Below the pieces are notes generated by a model, which saw only the letters and a list, made by a program, of their open reading frames with translations, did no database searches and was not told the DNA's origin. From the NCBI RefSeq assembly GCF_021391495.1, contig NZ_CP090063.1, positions 1,240,001 through 1,304,000 on the forward strand: a stretch of DNA of 64,000 bases, written 5' to 3'. The position numbers and the translations under genes were made by a program. This document shows, one piece after another, positions 58,693 through 64,000 of the stretch. Every line of letters starts with the position of its first letter. Within the stretch, counting starts at the first letter, position 1. The stretch comes from Amycolatopsis acidiphila. Its GTDB lineage: Bacteria > Actinomycetota > Actinomycetes > Mycobacteriales > Pseudonocardiaceae.

Positions 58693-59787
58693 TTATGAAC
58701 ACAACCTAGCCTCGACGGGCTCGAACGCGTACGGCAGGCCGAACGCCGCCGGGCCGAAGGTCGCCAGCGCCTCGGGTGTGCGCATGATGTCCGGGGTCGA
58801 GATGCCCACGACCGTCACGCGCTGGCCGTAGCGCAGCGTCTCGGTGGTGATCGGCTCCGCCGACTCCGACTCCAGCACGCAGATCAGGTCCGGCACGAGG
58901 CATTTCACCTCGCCGTCGACGAGCGCCACCAGGTTCTCGTTCTGGAACTCCAGCTCCAGCTTGTGCTCGCCGTCGAAGGACACCGCCGCCGCCCGGCCAC
59001 GCGCGAAACCGGCCTCCGTGCGCCGTTCGACGTCGGAGATCTTGCCGCGGAACAGCACCCGCAGGTTCGAGTACAGGGTCGTGGAAAGCGCTTGCGCCAG
59101 CTGCGCGACCGGGTCCTTGCCCCGTCCTTCGCGGATCGCCCGGCCGACCTTCAGCGCCAGGGTGAGCGTGTTCGGGATCGCGGTGCGCTTGACGTCCGCG
59201 CCGCGCATCGAGTACTCCGCGATGTGCGCGACCCCGCCGAGCCGGATCGTCACCCCGCGCGCGATCCACTCCATCCGCCGGTTGTCGGCGCCGGTGTCGA
59301 TCACGGTGACCTCGCCGCCCTCGCCCGCGACCGCCATCGGCGACCCCGGCACGCCGTACACGCCGAAGGTCTCCATCTGCAGCTCGGGAAACGCCCGGCC
59401 CATCCCGTCCGCGTCCACCACGGGCAGCCCGGTCCGGGCGCCGACGACGAGCGGGATCATCGAGTTGATCCCGCCGCACTCGATCGGCATCGTCGCCGCC
59501 GCCTTGACGCCGAGGTGCTTTTCCAGTGCCGCCAACGCCGTTTCGGGTTCGCGCCCGCTGGGCAGCTTCTCGAACACTACGGTCGGGGCGCCCATCTGCG
59601 CCGTCGGGATCACCAGCGCGTCGTCGTCGAGCTCGGCCGGGTCGAGGATGGTGACCGGGCCGAACTCGCGGATCGCCTGCCGCACCAGCAGCCGTCCGAC
59701 GTACGGGTCGCCACCGCCGCCGGTGCCCAGCACCGCCGCGCCACGGGCGAGGTCTTCGAGGTGGTCTTCGGTCAGTTGCCAACTCAC
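58693..59787 (-). CDS. DUF917 protein, copy 2
   Basis: 364 residues (MSWQLTEDHLEDLARGAAVL). It has GTGGGGDPYVGRLLVRQAIR, AQMGAPTVVFEKLPSGREPE, MPIECGGINSMIPLVVGART, and GLPVVDADGMGRAFPELQME. LELEFQNENLVALVDGEVKC and VPDLICVLESESAEPITTET follow. It is the closest to copy 3. It overlaps copy 3 by four bases and is translationally coupled to it. The two could form a heteromer, as hydantoinase A/B-like subunits do; that is inference. Confidence 0.88.
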   Translation of the reverse strand: MSWQLTEDHLEDLARGAAVLGTGGGGDPYVGRLLVRQAIREFGPVTILDPAELDDDALVIPTAQMGAPTVVFEKLPSGREPETALAALEKHLGVKAAATMPIECGGINSMIPLVVGARTGLPVVDADGMGRAFPELQMETFGVYGVPGSPMAVAGEGGEVTVIDTGADNRRMEWIARGVTIRLGGVAHIAEYSMRGADVKRTAIPNTLTLALKVGRAIREGRGKDPVAQLAQALSTTLYSNLRVLFRGKISDVERRTEAGFARGRAAAVSFDGEHKLELEFQNENLVALVDGEVKCLVPDLICVLESESAEPITTETLRYGQRVTVVGISTPDIMRTPEALATFGPAAFGLPYAFEPVEARLCS

Positions 59788-60839
59788 GCGGTGACTCCCA
59801 CCGGGTCGATGTCGTATCCGAAGTACCGCGGGCCGGCCAGCTCGATCCCCGCCTCGGTGTGCCAGCGCGGGTCCGCCGGCGCGGCGATCACCGTGACCCG
59901 CTGGCCGAACCGCAGCAGCTCCGTGGTCACGGCCTCGCTGGTCTCGGTGTGCAGCACGCAGATCAGGTCCGGCACCGACGCCAGCACGACGCCGTCGCGC
60001 TCGGCGACCAGGTGCTCGTTCTGGAAGCGCAGCACCAGCTCGCGCCCCGCGTCATCGTCCATTCCGGACAGTCGCGCCTCGCCGCGCGCGAAGCCGGTCT
60101 GGGTGCGCCGCGCCACGTCGATCACCTTCCCGGTGAACAACGTCCGCCCGCCGAGCCGCTCGACCACCGCCGCGACCGACTTCGTCGAGCGGGCGAGCCT
60201 GCCCAGCTCCGCGCACAGGCTCAAGGTGCCGGGCACCATCGACTCTCGGGCCTGTGCTCCCGACATCGCGAACGTGCTGATCGCGGACGAGCAACCCATG
60301 TCGATGGCCGCCGAACGCGCGAGCCGCTCGGCCCAGTGGTTGTCCACCGTGTCGAGCACGCCGCGGTTGCCCTTCTCGTCGGCGTACGCCATCGGGGTCG
60401 CGCGGACGCCGTAGATCGTCGGCAACACCATCTGCAGCTCCGGGAACGCGCGGCCCATCCCGTCGGCGTCGACCAGCGGCAGGCCCAGCTGCGCGGCCGC
60501 CACCACCGGGATGAGCGAGTTGACCCCGCCGGCCTCGGCGCACGCGATGTGCGTCAGCTCCTTGCCCAGGTACCCGGCGAGCGTCCGGGCGGCGAGCCCG
60601 ACCTGCTCGGCCGAGGGCAGCTTCTCCACCATCACCGTGGGCGCGCCCATCATCGCGACGGGAAGGACCATCGCGTCGTCGGGGACTTCTTCCAGCGCCA
60701 CAAGGGGAACCGGCCCGTGCTCGCGCACCGCCGCGGCGGCCAGGAGACGCCCGATGTACGGGTCGCCACCGCCGCCGGTGCCGAGGATGGCCGCCCCTCG
60801 CGCCACGTCGTCCAGATGGTCATGCGTCAGCTCCTTCAT
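59784..60839 (-). CDS. DUF917 protein, copy 3
   Basis: 351 residues (MKELTHDHLDDVARGAAILG). It has GTGGGGDPYIGRLLAAAAVR, MMGAPTVMVEKLPSAEQVGL, CAEAGGVNSLIPVVAAAQLG, LPLVDADGMGRAFPELQMVL, and LVLRFQNEHLVAERDGVVLA. The glycine-rich GTGGGGDPY loop and DADGMGRAFPE motif shared with copy 2 probably form the active or ligand-binding centre. Four-base overlaps on both sides place it centrally in the operon, straight after the hydantoinase-like gene. Confidence 0.88.
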   Translation of the reverse strand: MKELTHDHLDDVARGAAILGTGGGGDPYIGRLLAAAAVREHGPVPLVALEEVPDDAMVLPVAMMGAPTVMVEKLPSAEQVGLAARTLAGYLGKELTHIACAEAGGVNSLIPVVAAAQLGLPLVDADGMGRAFPELQMVLPTIYGVRATPMAYADEKGNRGVLDTVDNHWAERLARSAAIDMGCSSAISTFAMSGAQARESMVPGTLSLCAELGRLARSTKSVAAVVERLGGRTLFTGKVIDVARRTQTGFARGEARLSGMDDDAGRELVLRFQNEHLVAERDGVVLASVPDLICVLHTETSEAVTTELLRFGQRVTVIAAPADPRWHTEAGIELAGPRYFGYDIDPVGVTA

Positions 60840-62380
60840 GACGCCGACCCCAGCTGCAGGTCGCCGACCGCCTTGACGCGGATGCGGGTCGCGTTGCCGG
60901 GCAGGTAGGGGATCGGGACCTCGTCGAAGTCCACGATGTCCACACTGGACGGACTGGCACCCGCCGCGATCGCGCGGTCCACCGCCTCCTGCTTGGCCTC
61001 GTCGATCACCGCGTCGCGGCGGCCCGGTTCGATCGCGTACACCCGGTCGACCTCGCCGCCGATCTGCGCGATCGCCGCGCCGATGGCGTTCGCCACGGCG
61101 AAGTGGTCGGGGCGGTGCACCTCGCCGGAGCCGGAAAGCTTGTCGGGCAACAGGATGGACCCGCCACCGACCGCCACCACCGGCAGCGGCTCGGCGGAGG
61201 TCCGCATCCGCTCGACCACGTCGGACACGTCGCCCGCGATCCGGTCGAGCGCCGCCTGCACGAGGTCGCGGCCGAGATGCGCGACCAGCGAGGGGTCGCC
61301 GATCTCGGCGCGGCCCGCGGCGACCGCGATGTCCGTGGCGGTGAGCGTGTCCCCGCCGAACACCAGCGCCTTCGAGGTCAGCTCGTACCCGACCGAGTCG
61401 GGGCCGACCCCTTCCGGGCGCACCCGGCTGCCACCGCCGATGCCGATGGACAGCACGTCGGGCATCCGGAAGTTCGTGCGGATCCCCGCGACGCTGACAT
61501 CCGTGGTCGCCTCTCGCGGGAACCCCTGCCGCAGCACGCCGACGTCGCTCGTCGTGCCGCCGACGTCGACCACCGCGCAGGTGTCCAGACCGGACAGCAC
61601 GGCGGCGCCGCGCATCGAGTTGGTCGGCCCGGAGGCGAACGTCGCCACCGGGTACCGGCGCGCGAAGTCGACGTCCATCAGCGTGCCGTCGTTCTGGCTG
61701 AGGTAGAGCGGCGCGGTGATGCCGGCGCCGGTGACGGACGCGGCGAGCCCGTCCACGATGTGCGCGGCCAGCTCGCGCAGCGCCGCGTTGATCACCGTAG
61801 CGTTTTCCCGCTCCAGCAACCCGATCCGGCCGATCTCGTGCGACAGCGAGATCGCCACGTCCGGCAGCTCGGCGCTGATGATCTCCGCGGCCTGTGCCTC
61901 GAACTCGGCGTTGACCGGCGAGAACACCGAGGTGATCGCGACGCTGCGCACCCCGGCGTTGCCCATGTCCTCAGCCGCCCTGCGCAGCTCGTCGGCGTTC
62001 AGCTCGGAGATGTGCCGCCCGTCGAACTCGTGGCCGCCGTGCGCGAGGTAGCTGCGCCCGGCGATCGCGTCGACGAGGCGCTGCGGCCAGTCCACCATGG
62101 GCGGCAGGGACGCGCCCGCGGGCAGGCTGAGGCGCACCGCGGCGGTCGGGGCCAGGCGGTGGGCCTCCACCAGCGCGTTGATGAAGTGCGTGGTGCCGAT
62201 CATGACCGCCTGCACCGCGGCCGGATCGAACGCCCGCTGCTGTTGCAGGCCGTCGATCGCGGCGACGATGCCGGAGGTGACGTCCTCGGTGGTGCTGGTC
62301 TTGATCTCCGCCAGCACCTCCCGGCCGTCGAGCAGGACCGCGTCGGTGTTGGTGCCGCCGACGTCGATGCCGATGCGCAC
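60836..62380 (-). CDS. Hydantoinase/oxoprolinase-family protein (HyuA-like)
   Basis: 514 residues. The N-terminal ATP-binding part has MRIGIDVGGTNTDAVLLDGR and MIGTTHFINALVEAHRLAPT. Later blocks are SLSHEIGRIGLLERENATVI, YLSQNDGTLMDVDFARRYPV, FASGPTNSMRGAAVLSGLDT, VVDVGGTTSDVGVLRQGFPR and LSIGIGGGSRVRPEGVGPDS. This is the ASKHA-type domain that phosphorylates or activates cyclic amides in hydantoinases and acetone carboxylases. At 514 residues it is shorter than HyuA (about 680), and no HyuB partner is present; the adjacent DUF917 proteins probably take that place. Confidence 0.88.
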   Translation of the reverse strand: MRIGIDVGGTNTDAVLLDGREVLAEIKTSTTEDVTSGIVAAIDGLQQQRAFDPAAVQAVMIGTTHFINALVEAHRLAPTAAVRLSLPAGASLPPMVDWPQRLVDAIAGRSYLAHGGHEFDGRHISELNADELRRAAEDMGNAGVRSVAITSVFSPVNAEFEAQAAEIISAELPDVAISLSHEIGRIGLLERENATVINAALRELAAHIVDGLAASVTGAGITAPLYLSQNDGTLMDVDFARRYPVATFASGPTNSMRGAAVLSGLDTCAVVDVGGTTSDVGVLRQGFPREATTDVSVAGIRTNFRMPDVLSIGIGGGSRVRPEGVGPDSVGYELTSKALVFGGDTLTATDIAVAAGRAEIGDPSLVAHLGRDLVQAALDRIAGDVSDVVERMRTSAEPLPVVAVGGGSILLPDKLSGSGEVHRPDHFAVANAIGAAIAQIGGEVDRVYAIEPGRRDAVIDEAKQEAVDRAIAAGASPSSVDIVDFDEVPIPYLPGNATRIRVKAVGDLQLGSAS

Positions 62381-62398
62381 AGGGATTCTCCTTGCTGG

Positions 62399-63724
62399 TT
62401 ACAGGGCCGCGGCCGGTTCGGTGTCGGCGGTACGGCTCATGCCGACCCCGCGCACCAGGCCGAGCTTTCCGGCGACGACGTAGAGCACGAACGCCACCAC
62501 GAGCGAGTTGATGCTGGGCAGGCCCCACTCGACGAACCTGCCGATGAGCGCCGCGGCGAGCCAGACGACGATCGTCGCGGGCACCCAGCTGGGCGCGTCC
62601 CTGGGCACGGTGCCCGCGGCACGCGCGGTCTCCAGGTCGCCGCGCCAGCGCTTCACCACGAAGTACTCGGCGACCATGATCCCGGCGATCGGCGGGAACG
62701 CGACGCCCAGCACGGTGAGGAAGTCGGTGAACGCGTCGAGGATCCCGGCCGCCGCGAGCACGCTGCCCGCCAGGCCCAGGACGCCGGTCACCACCGCGCG
62801 GTTGAGCCGCTTGCCCGACACCGTGCCGACGAAGTTCACCACGCCGAGCCCGGCGGAGTAGAGGTTCCAGTCGTTGATCTTGATGGTGCCGGCGACGACC
62901 ACGAGGATGCCGATCCAGCCGACCGAGGACGTGACGATCGTGGTGATCTCCGAGGACTTCACCGCATGGGCCAGCAGGACGCCGGCCATCCCGATCACGT
63001 ACTCGCCGAGCGTCACGCCGACCAGCGTCTGCTTCGCGACGTCCGCCGCGCTGCGGTTGAACCGGGTCATGTCCGGCGTGATCACCGCGCCGACGATGAA
63101 CCCGCCGGCGACGAGGGTGGTGCCCTGCAACAGGGTCAGCTGCGGGCCGGGCGGGGCCGACGCCACGAGCGCGCCCACGTCGTGCCGGGTCAGCTCGGAG
63201 ATGATCGACCAGCCGACCAGGATCAGGAAGGCCGGCACGGTCAGGTACGCGGTCCACGCCATGGAGTGGAAGCCGCGCATCACGATCGCCGTCACGATCA
63301 GGCCGAACACCAGTGCCCAGGCCCATTCCGGCAGTACGCCGATGAGCTGGACGAGGCCCTGCGCCGACACCGCGGACTGGATGCCGAACCACCCGATGAG
63401 GCTGATCCCGATGGCCAGCCCGATCAGGGCGGACCCGCCGCGGCCGAACCCGGTCCAGCGGGCGATCATCGAGGTGGAGAGGCCCTCGCGCATGCCCATC
63501 ACGCCGACCAGGATCATGATCAGCTCGAGGATGACGGAGCCGAGCGTGAACGCGAGGAACGCCTGCCAGAAGGCCATCCCGAAGCCGACGGTGGCACCGA
63601 GCAGGAACTGCGACAGTGCGGAGACCTGGCCGAACCGCTGGACAGCGACCGACCACCAGGAGTAGCGGGCGCTTTCGGGCACCCTGGTGAGCGCGTAGTC
63701 GTCGACACCGACAGACGAGGCCAT
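62399..63724 (-). CDS. NCS1-family permease (cytosine/purine/hydantoin type, CodB-like)
   Basis: 441 residues, about 12 helices. It has RYSWWSVAVQRFGQVSALSQ, LLGATVGFGMAFWQAFLAFT, STSMIARWTGFGRGGSALIG, IGWFGIQSAVSAQGLVQLIG, and VGAVITPDMTRFNRSAADVA. INDWNLYSAGLGVVNFVGTV follows. This is the codB branch of the sodium- or proton-coupled NCS1 transporters for nucleobases and hydantoins. It lies first in the operon, 18 bp before the hydantoinase-like gene, and points to a cyclic ureide or nucleobase-like substrate. Confidence 0.9.
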   Translation of the reverse strand: MASSVGVDDYALTRVPESARYSWWSVAVQRFGQVSALSQFLLGATVGFGMAFWQAFLAFTLGSVILELIMILVGVMGMREGLSTSMIARWTGFGRGGSALIGLAIGISLIGWFGIQSAVSAQGLVQLIGVLPEWAWALVFGLIVTAIVMRGFHSMAWTAYLTVPAFLILVGWSIISELTRHDVGALVASAPPGPQLTLLQGTTLVAGGFIVGAVITPDMTRFNRSAADVAKQTLVGVTLGEYVIGMAGVLLAHAVKSSEITTIVTSSVGWIGILVVVAGTIKINDWNLYSAGLGVVNFVGTVSGKRLNRAVVTGVLGLAGSVLAAAGILDAFTDFLTVLGVAFPPIAGIMVAEYFVVKRWRGDLETARAAGTVPRDAPSWVPATIVVWLAAALIGRFVEWGLPSINSLVVAFVLYVVAGKLGLVRGVGMSRTADTEPAAAL

Positions 63725-63816
63725 GCCGACCTCCTTATCCGGGGGAGTGTTCCGACCACCGTAACCGCCGGTCCCCGGGACGTCATCGGGCGAAATGCAC
63801 AGTGCTCACGTCTCGA

Positions 63817-64000
63817 CTATGCATGTCGCACACCTTCGAGGAGGCGGTGCACGTCGTTCTCGTTCGTGTAAGGGGCGATGCCCGCGCGGACCGCGCCGGT
63901 GTCGCCGAGGCCGAGGTGACGGGAGCATTCGATCGCGTAGAAGCTGCCCGCCGGCGCGTTCACCTCGCGGGCGGCGAGGCCGCGGTAGACGTCCGCGGAC
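63817..64000 (-). CDS. Class V aminotransferase / cysteine desulfurase-like protein, C-terminus only
   Basis: Reading leftward from the window edge to the stop at 63817: SADVYRGLAAREVNAPAGSF, YAIECSRHLGLGDTGAVRAG, IAPYTNENDVHRLLEGVRHA. The last segment is the typical C-terminal end of SufS/CsdA-like and related class V PLP enzymes (RxGxxxYTNxxDVxRLL). The PLP lysine and most of the fold lie outside the window. It is upstream of and in the same direction as the permease operon, with a 92 bp gap. Confidence 0.75.
   Translation of the reverse strand, partial: SADVYRGLAAREVNAPAGSFYAIECSRHLGLGDTGAVRAGIAPYTNENDVHRLLEGVRHA

Noticed and set aside
58454..58702. Minus-strand small ORF containing RRSHSEGPPQVPPPAP, also seen near 27760-27815
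   Set aside because: It is the translation of the dispersed repeat; shared sequence reflects repeat DNA, and the frames start and end at unrelated places.
61103..63871. Open frame of about 920 codons antisense to the HyuA-like and permease genes
   Set aside because: No recognisable domain; His/Asp/Arg-rich shadow of well-supported genes.
1..64000. CRISPR array, tRNA, rRNA or prophage genes
   Set aside because: Scanned for regularly spaced repeats, tRNA-like T-loop (GGTTCGAATCC-type) sequences and phage structural genes; none convincing was found.

Overview
The window is about 64 kb of very GC-rich DNA with strong third-position G/C bias, frequent GTG starts and ATGA/GTGA stop-start overlaps. 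An ESX/type VII accessory cluster with EspG, a CvnA-D conservon, SpoIIE-type partner-switching proteins, several F420/flavin luciferase-like oxidoreductases and PF04672 methyltransferases all point to a filamentous actinomycete. A member of the Pseudonocardiaceae such as Amycolatopsis is the most likely source, inferred from gene content only.

Layout. (1) 1-4.3 kb is eroded: an MFS fragment joined out of frame to a TetR fragment, an intact ArsR-type regulator, an ArsR-like relic, a doubly frameshifted CapA-like gene and a secreted SGNH hydrolase. (2) 4.3-17.7 kb holds small regulator-enzyme pairs: LysR/LLM oxidoreductase, MEDS-ATPase, WYL regulator/hydrolase, Tat-exported metallo-hydrolase, XRE regulator plus methyltransferase, phosphatase plus NAD(P)HX dehydratase, UspA and a DUF1275 protein. 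(3) 17.7-18.6 kb carries scrambled LuxR/AAA relics and a strong hairpin. (4) 18.7-22.8 kb (minus) is the five-gene espG/PPE/EspC/YbaB operon. (5) 23.2-26.6 kb is homogentisate catabolism (MarR regulator, hmgA, broken gene, fahA). (6) 26.6-33 kb holds a TetR relic, an MHYT membrane sensor, an IS110-family element and a conservon. (7) 33.4-40.5 kb has housekeeping and accessory genes: isochorismatase-like protein, LigD-type polymerase, ABC ATPase, SDR, MHS transporter, CobW GTPase and pseudouridine synthase. (8) 40.6-47.9 kb encodes a type IIA topoisomerase B/A pair, each subunit interrupted by an intein at its catalytic site. (9) 48.1-51.0 kb holds a GAF-SpoIIE-ATPase protein with a STAS partner and an F420-type oxidoreductase. 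(10) 51.0-54.7 kb is a compositionally atypical IlvD/Edd dehydratase divergent from an MFS-MarR operon. (11) 54.7-63.7 kb (minus) is a catabolic locus: NCS1 permease, hydantoinase/oxoprolinase-like protein, three DUF917 paralogues and a PucR regulator, interrupted by a broken S9-type peptidase gene and a dispersed repeat. The right edge cuts a class V aminotransferase.

Most notable: the paired inteins in parE and parC (the ParC intein directly follows the catalytic tyrosine); the IS110 element with a structured non-coding left end that may encode a bridge RNA; a repeat present at three places, two of them abutting truncated genes; the three-DUF917 operon; a matching TAGT-N10-ACTA palindrome in front of both the MarR gene and hmgA; and an isochorismatase-fold protein that lacks its catalytic Asp and Cys. 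No rRNA, tRNA or CRISPR array was seen.
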